This document shows, piece after piece, positions 51,257-59,972 of a DNA stretch of 64,000 nt. The notes under the pieces were generated by a model, which had not been told where the DNA came from, did not search any database, and was given only the letters and a program-made list of their open reading frames with translations. The DNA lies in NCBI GenBank assembly GCA_017544835.1, contig JAFYDI010000114.1, positions 16,401 to 80,400 of the forward strand. The letters are read 5' to 3'. Both the position numbers and the translations under genes were made by a program. Origin of the DNA: Lachnospiraceae bacterium. Its GTDB lineage: Bacteria > Bacillota > Clostridia > Lachnospirales > Lachnospiraceae. How positions within the stretch are numbered: position 1 is the stretch's first letter; each line of letters begins with the position of its first letter.

Positions 51257-52123
51257 TCAGTCTTTGACAGAACCAAGAGTCATACCGCCGATAAAGTATT
51301 TCTGCAGGAAAGGATATACGATAACAATGGGGAGAGTGGCCACAACGGTTACCGCCATACGTATCGACATGGGAGTTACAGCGGTCGTAACGTTTGTGGA
51401 ACCGTGAACATCAAGCTTCATGGTGGCCTGGTTCATTATTTCGTACATCTTAAACTGAAGGGTCGGAAGCTTCGGAGCATACAGATAAGTATCCATGAAG
51501 GCGTTCCACTGCCCGACTGCGTAGTAAAGTGCGATAGTAGCAATAACGGGTGTACACAGAGGCATAACAATTTTGTACCAGATCTGGAAATCGTTGGCTC
51601 CGTCAATCCTGGCGGCTTCCTGCAAAGCCACGGGCAATCCGTCGATATATGACCTTACCAAAATCATGTTGTAGACCCATATCATTCCCGGAATTATGTA
51701 AACCAGAAAGTTATTGCCAAGGTGCAACGTACGCATGATAAGCAGGTAATCGGGTATCAGACCGCCGCCCACGTACATGGTAATTACGAAGAGTATTGTG
51801 AAAGGCTTGTGAAACACGAAATCCTTACGGCTCAGAGTGTATGCCAGCATAGACGTGGTAACCACTCCGATGATTGTTCCGATTAAAGTTCTTGAAACGG
51901 AAGTGACAAAGGGCATTAAAAAGTTTGCGTCTTTGAACACGTATTTGTAGTTAGAAAGCGTAAACATTCTCGGAACTATGAAATTAATGTTTTTTATCGT
52001 GTCCGTTGCATCGTTAAAAGAAATTGCGAGGACATTTAAGAACGGATAAAGTGTTATGACGATAATTATCAAAAACACCAGCACCAGTATGATATCGATG
52101 GCAGAAATTCTTTTTCTTCTCAT
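51257..52123 (-). CDS. Carbohydrate ABC transporter permease, YtcP type
   Basis: A 288-residue permease with six helices. The docking loop is QEAARIDGANDFQIWYKIVMPLCTP and the end is FIGGMTLGSVKD. It pairs with the LplB-type permease encoded 11 nt upstream. A CCGGC/GCCGG hairpin (about 51210-51222) lies in the 71-nt gap before the binding-protein gene and may tune expression between them. Confidence 0.93.
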   Translation of the reverse strand: MRRKRISAIDIILVLVFLIIIVITLYPFLNVLAISFNDATDTIKNINFIVPRMFTLSNYKYVFKDANFLMPFVTSVSRTLIGTIIGVVTTSMLAYTLSRKDFVFHKPFTILFVITMYVGGGLIPDYLLIMRTLHLGNNFLVYIIPGMIWVYNMILVRSYIDGLPVALQEAARIDGANDFQIWYKIVMPLCTPVIATIALYYAVGQWNAFMDTYLYAPKLPTLQFKMYEIMNQATMKLDVHGSTNVTTAVTPMSIRMAVTVVATLPIVIVYPFLQKYFIGGMTLGSVKD

Positions 52124-52134
52124 AGCGCACTCCT

Positions 52135-53070
52135 TTAGATCAGTTTGTCTTCGCCGAACAGGCCGGCTATTTTATTGGCAATCAAAAGAAGTGTTATTCC
52201 CACTGCCGACTGGAATACACCGATGGCGGTACCAAGACCGTAATCGCTGTTGCCGATGCCTCGCTTGTAGGAGAACCAGGAAAGAACCATGGTATGCTGC
52301 TCCACTAAAGGGTTGGATAAAAGCATCTGACGCTCCATACCTACATTTAATGCTCCGCCGATGCTCATAATAAGCAACACGATGATGGTGGGACGGATAC
52401 CGGGGAGGGTGATGTGCCAGATTCTTTGGAAGCGGTTAGCTCCGTCGATTTCTGCGGCCTCATAAAGTCCCGGGTCGATGCCGGCCATGGCGGAAAGGTA
52501 GATTATGGCGTTCCAGCCCACTTCCTTCCAGACATCGATAAAGACTATGACGAACCATATCAGTATCGAGTTGGTACTCATGAGGTGGAGGTTCTTATTG
52601 AACAAAGTATCGATAACTCCGCCGTCGTTAAATACGTTCTTGGCGATACTTGCGATAATTACCCAGGATACAAAGTGGGGCAGATAGGAAATCGTCTGCG
52701 TAGTCTTTTTAAATCGCAGAAACTTCATCTCGTTTAAAAGTATCGCAAAGAGGATAGCGCAAAAGGTTCCGATGGCTATTCCTATGATTGAAACACCTAG
52801 CGTGTTTATCATGGTCTGCGTAAAGAGTCTGTCCTTAAAGGCTTTTACGAAGTTACCGAAGCCTACGAACTGCCTTTGGAAGATCGGCTTGTTAAATGTG
52901 GAGGGCTTAACATCCTGAAAAGCCATGGTCCATCCCCACAGAGGAATGTATTTGAAAATGATAAGCCAGATTACAAACGGTATCGACATGGCAAGAAGAT
53001 ATCGCTGCTTCCACAAGGTTTTTAATGACAGTCGTGTTTTGGTTTTTGATTTTGGTTTTTTACTACTCAT
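52135..53070 (-). CDS. Carbohydrate ABC transporter permease, LplB type
   Basis: A 311-residue permease with six helices. The start is FIIFKYIPLWGWTMAFQD-like (LplB/COG4209), and the docking loop is YEAAEIDGANRFQRIWHITLPGIRP. The start at 53070 (MSSKKPKSK) is preferred because GGGGAC lies just upstream; an ATG at 53106 has no ribosome binding site. It is the first gene of the leftward operon. Confidence 0.92.
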   Translation of the reverse strand: MSSKKPKSKTKTRLSLKTLWKQRYLLAMSIPFVIWLIIFKYIPLWGWTMAFQDVKPSTFNKPIFQRQFVGFGNFVKAFKDRLFTQTMINTLGVSIIGIAIGTFCAILFAILLNEMKFLRFKKTTQTISYLPHFVSWVIIASIAKNVFNDGGVIDTLFNKNLHLMSTNSILIWFVIVFIDVWKEVGWNAIIYLSAMAGIDPGLYEAAEIDGANRFQRIWHITLPGIRPTIIVLLIMSIGGALNVGMERQMLLSNPLVEQHTMVLSWFSYKRGIGNSDYGLGTAIGVFQSAVGITLLLIANKIAGLFGEDKLI

Positions 53071-53149
53071 TGTCCCCGTCCCTTTGCTTGCGTTTTGCTT
53101 GGACATGCGCCGATTTTGGATGTAGTGGCAATTTTATGTCGAAACGCGC

Positions 53150-53163
53150 CGAAAGTCTTTTCG
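53150..53163. promoter_or_regulatory. Candidate LacI operator O1 (CGAAA-GTCT-TTTCG)
   Basis: A perfect 5-4-5 dyad lying 7 nt downstream of the -10 box of the leftward permease operon, where a repressor would block initiation. The same dyad recurs at 53314, 54610 and, with one mismatch, 53492. Confidence 0.72.
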
Positions 53164-53170
53164 TGAATTT

Positions 53171-53199
53171 AGTATAAGGCAAGTTGCACAAATTAACAA
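53171..53199 (-). promoter_or_regulatory. Promoter of the leftward permease/binding-protein operon
   Basis: On the minus strand: TTGTTA (53194-53199), 17 nt, TATACT (53171-53176). Operator O1 lies just downstream. Confidence 0.75.
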
Positions 53200-53313
53200 G
53201 CATAAAACGCTCGATATTCATCAATTTGTACATTCTGCGGTATTTTTGCGCCGATATCAAGGATTTAAGCTACCGGAAAAAAGCATTTTGCGCAAAAAGA
53301 ATACGGCAAACAA

Positions 53314-53327
53314 CGAAACTAATTTCG
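53314..53327. promoter_or_regulatory. Candidate LacI operator O2 (CGAAA-CTAA-TTTCG)
   Basis: A perfect dyad that extends to 16 bp with flanking A and T (53313-53328). It lies about 40 nt upstream of the lacI -35 and 115 nt upstream of the leftward -35. The remainder of the 437-nt divergent region shows no gene. Confidence 0.7.
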
Positions 53328-53368
53328 TGAATGCCGATAAACACCCCGGGGTGACATATCTGCGCTCA

Positions 53369-53397
53369 TTGCAAAGTTTTTTGAGAGTTGATAGTAT
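53369..53397 (+). promoter_or_regulatory. Promoter of the lacI-type regulator gene
   Basis: TTGCAA (53369-53374), 17 nt, TAGTAT (53392-53397), about 110 nt before the start codon. Confidence 0.6.
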
Positions 53398-53491
53398 ATA
53401 GTAAGGATGTAGTCTGAAAGGATTTTTAAGAATCCTTGAAAAAGAAAGAAATACCAAGTATAGTTAATTGACGAAAAAGATTTAGAGAATT

Positions 53492-53505
53492 TGAAAGGAA
53501 TTTCG
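53492..53505. promoter_or_regulatory. Candidate autoregulatory operator O3 over the lacI ribosome binding site
   Basis: TGAAA-GGAA-TTTCG matches the CGAAA-N4-TTTCG dyad with one change and includes the AAAGGAA ribosome binding site. A repressor bound here would act as a roadblock on its own gene. The overlap with a Shine-Dalgarno sequence means part of the match could be chance. Confidence 0.5.
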
Positions 53506-53506
53506 A

Positions 53507-54526
53507 ATGGCTTCTTTGAAGGATATATCGGAAAGGTGCGGAGTGTCCATTGCGACGGTCAGCAAGGCTATCAATAATAAGAAAGATGTCAGCGACGAGA
53601 CCAAAGAACAGGTCATGAAGGCCGCCAGAGAGTTAGGATACCGCCTTTCGGCAAGAACCTTAAACGCATCGGGAACCGGCAGCATAGGAGTGTTGTTTGT
53701 GGACGAATCCAACAGCGGACTTATGCATGACTATTTTGCCGGAGTGCTGGACAGCTTTAAGCGTACTGCCGAGGATCGCGGCTATGATATTACATTTGTA
53801 AACTGCAGTACCAAACAGCCTAATCGTATGACGTATCTCGAAACCTGCAGGCGTCACGGCTTTGACGGGCTGGTGCTTGCATCTATAGATTTTGGAAGCA
53901 GTGAGGTTTTGGAACTTATCAGAAGCGACATACCGCTCGTAACCATCGACCATGTCTTTGACAACAGGATATCTGTTATGTCTGACAATGTTGGCGGTAT
54001 GAATGAACTTATGGAGTATATTATTTCGAAGGGACATCGCAAGATAGCTTATATTCATGGTACCCCGTCTACCGTTACCAGCGGCCGTCTGGCGGGTTTC
54101 TTTCGCACGGCGGAGCGCTACGGGATAGCGATACCGGATGACTACATCATGGAGGTTCCTTACAGAAGCGTAGATGATACATATATGGCGACGGAGTCGT
54201 TGCTCGGACTCAGAAATCCGCCCACATGCATTCTTTTTTCTGATGATTTTGGCGCTATGGGCGGTCTTAATGCCATCAGGGCAAGAGGGCTCAGCATCCC
54301 CGAGGATATTTCGGTGGCGGGCTTTGACGGTATGAGGTCACTTCAGTACCTCGATCCGAGACTGGCAACCATAATCCAGGATTCGGAAACCATCGGAAAT
54401 GTGGCAGCTACGAAGCTTATAGGACTGATTGAATCTCCCAGGACTACCTTTGTGGAGCAGGTCATTGTACCGGGCAAACTGTCCAAAGGCCACACAATTC
54501 GCGACATTTCGGCACATAAACGATAG
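53507..54526 (+). CDS. LacI-family transcriptional regulator
   Basis: A 339-residue LacI/PurR-type repressor. The N-terminal helix-turn-helix is SLKDISERCGVSIATVSKAINNKKDVSDETKEQV, followed by the hinge helix region ARELGYRLSARTL. The sugar-binding domain (about 60-335) has VLFVDESNSGLMHDYFAGVL and the CILFSDDFGAMGGL and AGFDGM motifs. It lies between divergent sugar transport operons that share CGAAA-N4-TTTCG dyads, so it probably represses both and itself until the sugar is bound. The effector is unknown. Confidence 0.94.
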   Translation: MASLKDISERCGVSIATVSKAINNKKDVSDETKEQVMKAARELGYRLSARTLNASGTGSIGVLFVDESNSGLMHDYFAGVLDSFKRTAEDRGYDITFVNCSTKQPNRMTYLETCRRHGFDGLVLASIDFGSSEVLELIRSDIPLVTIDHVFDNRISVMSDNVGGMNELMEYIISKGHRKIAYIHGTPSTVTSGRLAGFFRTAERYGIAIPDDYIMEVPYRSVDDTYMATESLLGLRNPPTCILFSDDFGAMGGLNAIRARGLSIPEDISVAGFDGMRSLQYLDPRLATIIQDSETIGNVAATKLIGLIESPRTTFVEQVIVPGKLSKGHTIRDISAHKR

Positions 54527-54544
54527 AACGATTCGACATTAAGA

Positions 54545-54600
54545 ACCGTTAAGGAAGGACATCGGTAAGGCATGATGAACATCCTTAACGGTCTTTTTTT
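54545..54600 (+). terminator. Terminator of the lacI-type gene
   Basis: ACCGTTAAGGA pairs perfectly with TCCTTAACGGT around a 26-nt loop, then CTTTTTTT. Confidence 0.85.
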
Positions 54601-54609
54601 ACATATAAA

Positions 54610-54623
54610 CGAAAATAGTTTCG
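54610..54623. promoter_or_regulatory. Candidate LacI operator O4 (CGAAA-ATAG-TTTCG)
   Basis: A perfect 5-4-5 dyad about 115 nt upstream of the rightward -35. More CGAAA and TTTCG half-sites lie at 54647-54680. The 320-nt gap 54527-54847 otherwise contains the lacI terminator and the promoter region. Confidence 0.65.
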
Positions 54624-54737
54624 CTAAAACAACCTGATTATCTGTGCGAAATGCAAGCGAAAACGATGTCGATTTCGTAAAAAGAACGCTTTCCTTTTGC
54701 ATAATCCACAAATATACACAAAATTAACCACAATAAC

Positions 54738-54766
54738 TTGTAAAAATGCACAAGCGGGCATATACT
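54738..54766 (+). promoter_or_regulatory. Promoter of the rightward binding-protein/GH1/GH3 operon
   Basis: TTGTAA (54738-54743), 17 nt, TATACT (54761-54766). The -10 hexamer is the same as in the leftward operon. Confidence 0.7.
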
Positions 54767-54783
54767 TAAAACAACTTAAATAA

Positions 54784-54800
54784 TTTCGAGAACCTCGAAA
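54784..54800. promoter_or_regulatory. Dyad TTTCGA-N5-TCGAAA downstream of the rightward promoter
   Basis: A 17-nt inverted repeat about 18 nt past the -10, at the same relative place as O1. The half-sites are those of the CGAAA/TTTCG operators but in the opposite order, so the site may be a variant operator or a 5'-leader hairpin. Confidence 0.45.
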
Positions 54801-54847
54801 CTTTTGAGTTAAACCTAAGGTTATTTCTTTATTTGGGAGGAAAAAAG

Positions 54848-56548
54848 ATGAGAAAAAAGGTTTTATCTATGCTCCTTGCAGCAACGATGGCGCTCTCACT
54901 TCTTGCAGGATGCGGCAAGAATACTGAGCCCGATGCGCTCGCTTCGACTTCGACTGCAAAGACAGAATCAACCGACAACAGTACGGCAGCGGCAGAGCCC
55001 GCAGACACCCCGGTATCCGCAGTATACAAGGGAGAGGTCAATCAGCAGACATATCCTATCAGCCAGGAAAAGATTACTCTTACATACTGGTATCCTAACG
55101 CAAGCTCCATGGGAACACTGGCTGACTACAATGACAGCGAATTTTTCCAGTGGCTTGAAGAAAAGACTAACATTCACATTGAATTTATAGTACCCGCTGC
55201 AGGTGAAGAGAGCACTGCTTTTAACAATCTCTTTATCACAGGCGAACTTCCCGACATCATGTACACTCAGCCTCAGTATCATATGTATCGTGACGGCATG
55301 GATGCGGCAATCGATGACGGCTATATCGAAGATATCAGTCAGCACCTTGATTGGGCGCCCAACTACGTAAGCTGGCTTAACAGTATTGAAACCGCCAAAA
55401 AAGACGTATATACCGATTCCGGTAAGATGTACGGCTTCTGGAGCTTCTGGGACAACATTGAAGGCGGTTATGCAGACCAGGGTCTTTCCATTCGTAAGGA
55501 CTTCCTTGACAAAGTAGGCATGGATGTTCCCACAACCTATGACGAGTGGGAAACCGTTCTTACGGCATTTAAGGATCAGCTGGGCATCGAAGCTCCTTTC
55601 TACACATCCAAGAAAGGTATCGACCACGGCGAATTCATGGCGGGATTTGGCATCGCACCCAGATTCTATCAGGTAGACGGAAAAGTTAAATTCGGCCCTA
55701 TGGAAGATTCTTTCAAAGACTACCTTACACTTCTTAATGACTGGTACAAGAAGGGGCTTCTCGATCCCGACTTTGCCACCAGAAAGTCAACAGGTGTGGC
55801 AGCCGACAACGATATGATGTTAAACGACAAGGTCGGTTCTTTGATCGACTGGGGTACCCGTATGACGGACGCTTACATTTCAAGAGGTGCTACCAACCCC
55901 GATTTCTGGACCGTTGCAGCTCCTCAGCCCAAGAAGAGCGCAAGCGACCCCGACCCCGCATGGAGAGAGGTTAACAACAACTATCGTGATATTCAGGCAG
56001 TTTGCCTTGTAGTGAACAAAGAAAGCAAGCACCTTGAAGAAGCTATCCGCTGGATAGACAGCTTCTACGCAAAGGATGTATATCTTAACGCCAACTACGG
56101 TATCGACAGTGAAAAGGATATTGTATGGCGCGAAGCAGAAGACGGACACCGCATAGGTATCTATGATTTCCGTTACAGCAACCCCGACGGTCTTGATTCC
56201 GCTACAGTAGCAGCCAAGTACTGGGCAAAGAACCCTCCCATCCGTTGCGAGGCTTCCCAGATTGAGCAGATGCCCCCCGAAAGAGCAGCATCCTACGCAG
56301 TATGGTCCAAGTACGAGCCCAAGAATTACATCCCTGTTACCGTCACCATGACGTCAGAGGAAAAGGCTGAATATACACAGTACTACACCGATATCGAAGC
56401 ATATATCGAGGAGAATGAAGTCAAGTTCATTAAGGGCGAGAGATCTCTTGATGAGTATGACGCTTACAGACAGACTCTTAAGGATATGGGAATCGAGAAG
56501 TGTATTGAACTTCAACAGCAAAGCTTAGATCGTTATAACAACAGATAA
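54848..56548 (+). CDS. Extracellular carbohydrate-binding lipoprotein
   Basis: A 566-residue LplA-type solute-binding protein with a signal peptide ending in LLAGC (Cys near residue 22) and a Thr/Ser/Ala linker. The body has LTYWYPNASSMGTLADYNDSEFFQWLEEKTNIHIEF-like N-lobe elements and FITGELPDIMY. The start is ATG 54848 with GGGAGG upstream; the frame opens earlier at a TTG. It is the first gene of the rightward operon and is followed by a 14-bp hairpin and two permease genes. Confidence 0.92.
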   Translation: MRKKVLSMLLAATMALSLLAGCGKNTEPDALASTSTAKTESTDNSTAAAEPADTPVSAVYKGEVNQQTYPISQEKITLTYWYPNASSMGTLADYNDSEFFQWLEEKTNIHIEFIVPAAGEESTAFNNLFITGELPDIMYTQPQYHMYRDGMDAAIDDGYIEDISQHLDWAPNYVSWLNSIETAKKDVYTDSGKMYGFWSFWDNIEGGYADQGLSIRKDFLDKVGMDVPTTYDEWETVLTAFKDQLGIEAPFYTSKKGIDHGEFMAGFGIAPRFYQVDGKVKFGPMEDSFKDYLTLLNDWYKKGLLDPDFATRKSTGVAADNDMMLNDKVGSLIDWGTRMTDAYISRGATNPDFWTVAAPQPKKSASDPDPAWREVNNNYRDIQAVCLVVNKESKHLEEAIRWIDSFYAKDVYLNANYGIDSEKDIVWREAEDGHRIGIYDFRYSNPDGLDSATVAAKYWAKNPPIRCEASQIEQMPPERAASYAVWSKYEPKNYIPVTVTMTSEEKAEYTQYYTDIEAYIEENEVKFIKGERSLDEYDAYRQTLKDMGIEKCIELQQQSLDRYNNR

Positions 56549-56574
56549 TCCGGCTCAGGATTTCGTCTATGGAC

Positions 56575-56606
56575 GGAGAAAGCAGAAAGTCATTTCTGCT
56601 TTCTCC
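56575..56606 (+). other. 14-bp perfect intercistronic hairpin
   Basis: GGAGAAAGCAGAAA pairs perfectly with TTTCTGCTTTCTCC around a 4-nt loop, followed by ACTTTATG without a real T run. It probably protects the abundant binding-protein mRNA and may partly terminate transcription before the permeases. Confidence 0.75.
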
Positions 56607-56647
56607 ACTTTATGTAAACTATTGCCATGTTACGGAAGGTGAATGCA

Positions 56648-57592
56648 ATGAAATCAAAGAAACCCATGCCTTTAATAAAAAAGCCGTTTAAAGAACGACT
56701 CAGGACTGATTTTAAGAAACACTGGCAGATGTATCTCATAGCTTTGCCTGTAGTCTTATATTTCCTGATTTTTAACTATGCGCCCATGGTGGGCATAGTC
56801 ATGGCATTTGAAAAGTATCAGATAAAGAAAGGTATCTTCGGAAGCGCGTTCATCGGACTTGCACATTTCAAGCGGCTGTTTACGTCCCCTTTCTTTTGGC
56901 GACTGATAAAAAACACGTTACTTATCAGCTTTTACGGACTGCTGTTTTCTTTTCCCCTGCCGATTATTTTCGCGCTTTGCTTAAATGAGGTAAGGAACAA
57001 AGCCTTCAAGAAAACGGTTCAGACCATTTCGTATCTGCCATACTTTATATCTGTGGTGGTTGTGGTATCCATCCTGTTTGATTTCGGTAAGGCAAACGGA
57101 CTGATTACCAATATAGCATCTTTCTTTGGCTGGGACGGCGGTGCGGTCATTTCCTCGGCCAAGTGGTTCAGAAGCCTGTATATAGGCTCTAACCTGTGGC
57201 AGCATCTGGGATACAACTCCATTATTTTTATTTCGGCGTTAGCGGCCATAGACCCTACGCTTTACGAAGCGGCCAGAATTGACGGCGCCAATCGCTGGCA
57301 GCAGACGCTTCATGTTACGCTGCCGGGCATAGCTCCCACCATAGTGGTTCTGTTAATTTTAAGGCTTGGCCAGATTATGGGTGTTGGCTATGAAAAAATA
57401 ATACTTATGTATGGTCCTTCGACCTACGAAACAGGCGATGTTATCGCAAGTTATGTGTACAGAGTAGGTATTCTGGATGCGGATTACGGTTATTCGACAG
57501 CCGTAAACCTCTTTAACTCCATCGTTAACCTGATAGTTCTTTGTACAGCCAATTTCATAAGCCGTAAGGTCAATGAAACAAGTATATGGTAA
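56648..57592 (+). CDS. Carbohydrate ABC transporter permease, LplB type
   Basis: A 314-residue permease with six helices and the LplB-type start YFLIFNYAPMVGIVMAFEKY. The docking loop is YEAARIDGANRWQQTLHVTLPGIAP. The start at 56648 has GGAAGGTG upstream; an earlier ATG at 56627 has none. It overlaps or abuts the next permease gene depending on that gene's start. Confidence 0.92.
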   Translation: MKSKKPMPLIKKPFKERLRTDFKKHWQMYLIALPVVLYFLIFNYAPMVGIVMAFEKYQIKKGIFGSAFIGLAHFKRLFTSPFFWRLIKNTLLISFYGLLFSFPLPIIFALCLNEVRNKAFKKTVQTISYLPYFISVVVVVSILFDFGKANGLITNIASFFGWDGGAVISSAKWFRSLYIGSNLWQHLGYNSIIFISALAAIDPTLYEAARIDGANRWQQTLHVTLPGIAPTIVVLLILRLGQIMGVGYEKIILMYGPSTYETGDVIASYVYRVGILDADYGYSTAVNLFNSIVNLIVLCTANFISRKVNETSIW

Positions 57593-57605
57593 GGCGGTGA
57601 GAAGC

Positions 57606-58490
57606 ATGAAAAGACGATCAAAAGGCGAAAAAATATTTGCGGTATTTAATACGATATTTCTGCTGGCACTGTGCATCATTTTCTTTTTACCCGTGTGGCA
57701 TGTGGCGATGGGCTCCATCAGTGACCCCTTAAAGGTTGCGGCGACAAGCGGGCTGTATCTTAAGCCTCTTGGCAAGCCTACGCTGGGCGGCTACAAGTTG
57801 ATAATGCAAAATACCACAATACTCAGATCCTACGGCAACACTATCATCTATGTTACGGCAGCAACGCTGTTCGGCCTTGTACTTAACATTCTGGCAGCGT
57901 ATGTCATGAGCGCTAGGGACCTGCTGTTTGGCAGACCCTTTGCGCTGTTCATCGTATTTACCATGATATTCAGCGGCGGCCTTGTACCCACATTCATGGT
58001 AATCAACAAGCTGGGAATGATGAACACCAGATGGGCACTCATCATACCCGGGGCTCTGTCGGCCTATAACATCATCATAATGCGAACTTCTTTTGCGGGG
58101 ATACCCGAAGAAATGTTAGATGCGGCGCGAATCGACGGAGCAAGCGAAATAAAGATTCTCACAAGAATCATTCTTCCGGTCAGCAAATCAATCATAGCGG
58201 TAATAGTGCTGTTTTATGCAGTTCAGCACTGGAACTCGTGGTTTAATGCGGCCCTGTATTTACCAAAAGCAAGAAATCTATATCCTTTGCAGCTTACACT
58301 GCGCGAAATAGTACTTCAGTCAACGGAGAACTCCATCATAGCGGATGTTGACGGGCAGGATGTTATGATATTCCGTCCGCTCATAAAGTATGCGACCATA
58401 ATGATTTCAACCATCCCCATGATGATTCTTTATCCTTTTGTACAGAAGTATTTCGTAACCGGCGTAATGATAGGCTCGGTTAAGGGTTAA
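57606..58490 (+). CDS. Carbohydrate ABC transporter permease, YtcP type
   Basis: A 294-residue permease with six helices. The docking loop is LDAARIDGASEIKILTRIILPVSKS, and the end FVTGVMIGSVKG is typical. The start at 57606 follows GGTGAG; an upstream ATG at 57573 would overlap the previous gene by 20 nt. It pairs with the LplB-type permease and the binding protein. Confidence 0.92.
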   Translation: MKRRSKGEKIFAVFNTIFLLALCIIFFLPVWHVAMGSISDPLKVAATSGLYLKPLGKPTLGGYKLIMQNTTILRSYGNTIIYVTAATLFGLVLNILAAYVMSARDLLFGRPFALFIVFTMIFSGGLVPTFMVINKLGMMNTRWALIIPGALSAYNIIIMRTSFAGIPEEMLDAARIDGASEIKILTRIILPVSKSIIAVIVLFYAVQHWNSWFNAALYLPKARNLYPLQLTLREIVLQSTENSIIADVDGQDVMIFRPLIKYATIMISTIPMMILYPFVQKYFVTGVMIGSVKG

Positions 58491-58517
58491 AAATAAAAAC
58501 AAAGGCAGGAAAACAAA

Positions 58518-59930
58518 ATGGAATATAAAACATTAAAACCGTTCCCCAAGGACTTTCTGTGGGGCGCAAGCTCCTCGGCTTATCAGTGTGAGGGCGCATG
58601 GGACGAAGACGGCAAGAGCCCTTCGGTACAGGACTGCAAGCCCATCGTACCCGGCAACAGTGACTGGAAGGTATGCTCCGACCACTATCACCGTTTCAAA
58701 GAAGACATCGCTCTTATGGCGGAGATGGGATTTAAGGAGTTTCGTTTTTCCATTCCCTGGACGCGTATTATCCCAAGCGGTGACGGAGAAGTAAATCCCA
58801 AGGGCGTAGCTCACTATCATGAGGTTATTGATGAATGCCTGAAGTATGGCATAGAGCCTGTAATCACGCTGTATCACTTTGACCTTCCCCAGGCGCTGCA
58901 GGACAAATACGGCGGCTGGACAAGCAGAAAGTGTATCGACGATTTTGTAAGATACTGCGAAGTATGTTTCCGCGAATACGGCAGCAAGGTTAAGTACTTC
59001 CTTACCATAAATGAGCAGAACATGATGACGATGTACAACATGGGCGAGCACAAGGATGACAAAGAACGCTTCCAGGCCAACCACCACATGATAGTGGCCA
59101 TGGCAAAAGCAACCATCCGCTGCCATGAACTGTGCAGTGCGTGGATTGCACCGGCTCCCAACATCAGCTGCGTTTATCCCGCATCTTCCGCACCTGTTGA
59201 TAATCTTGCGGCTGCGGATTACGACCAGTTCAGAAACAGACTTTATCTTGATACCATCGTATTCGGTGAGTATCCGGAGGCTCTGTGCGAGTATTTCCGC
59301 CAGAGAGGCTGCATGCCCGATATTACAGAAGAAGACCGCGGGTTCATGAAGAATGCCCATCCCGATTTTATTGCTTTTAACTATTACGGAGCTGCAACAG
59401 TTAAGTTTGTGTCCATAGAAGACGGAGAGAAGGCTAAAGCAGCCGGTCGCAAAGAGGGCGCAAACCGCGAGGAGTTCATGATAGGAATGCAGACAGAACC
59501 CGGTATGGCGGTAAGTGTGGACAATCCTCTTCAGGAAACCACATCATATCACATGGGCATCGACCCTGTGGGACTTCGCCTTACCCTTCGCCAGCTTTGG
59601 GAAAGATACAGACTTCCCCTTCTCATCACCGAGAACGGCTGCGGCGTAGTGGACGAGCTTACAAAAGACGGTAAAGTGCATGACGATTACCGTATAGACT
59701 ATCTGAGAAAGCATATTATAGCCTGCCGTGAAGCAATAACCGACGGCGTACACCTCATGGGCTATTCACCCTGGTCTGCTTTTGACCTTATCTCTACGCA
59801 TCAGGGAATTACCAAGAGGTACGGCTTTATTTATATCAACAGAGATGAGAAGGACCTTAAGGACCTTGCGCGTATAAAGAAGGATTCTTTCTTCTGGTAC
59901 AAAAAATGTATCGCAAGCAACGGCGAATAA
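58518..59930 (+). CDS. GH1 beta-glucosidase / 6-phospho-beta-glucosidase-like
   Basis: A 470-residue GH1 enzyme. The N-terminal FLWGASSSAYQCEGAW is clear. The acid/base Glu is in FLTINEQN (NEQ, where NEP is usual) and the nucleophile Glu in LLITENGCG. The C-terminal stretch DLISTHQGITKRYGFIY carries the Ser, Lys and Tyr positions that bind the phosphate in 6-phospho-beta-glucosidases such as BglA/AscB. The operon, however, encodes an ABC importer, which delivers unphosphorylated sugars, so the true substrate is uncertain. AGG-type ribosome binding site, no signal peptide, hence cytosolic. Confidence 0.9.
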   Translation: MEYKTLKPFPKDFLWGASSSAYQCEGAWDEDGKSPSVQDCKPIVPGNSDWKVCSDHYHRFKEDIALMAEMGFKEFRFSIPWTRIIPSGDGEVNPKGVAHYHEVIDECLKYGIEPVITLYHFDLPQALQDKYGGWTSRKCIDDFVRYCEVCFREYGSKVKYFLTINEQNMMTMYNMGEHKDDKERFQANHHMIVAMAKATIRCHELCSAWIAPAPNISCVYPASSAPVDNLAAADYDQFRNRLYLDTIVFGEYPEALCEYFRQRGCMPDITEEDRGFMKNAHPDFIAFNYYGAATVKFVSIEDGEKAKAAGRKEGANREEFMIGMQTEPGMAVSVDNPLQETTSYHMGIDPVGLRLTLRQLWERYRLPLLITENGCGVVDELTKDGKVHDDYRIDYLRKHIIACREAITDGVHLMGYSPWSAFDLISTHQGITKRYGFIYINRDEKDLKDLARIKKDSFFWYKKCIASNGE

Positions 59931-59972
59931 TTAGGCTGAGAGCTTAAAAATCTGTAATTTAAGGAGAACGAT

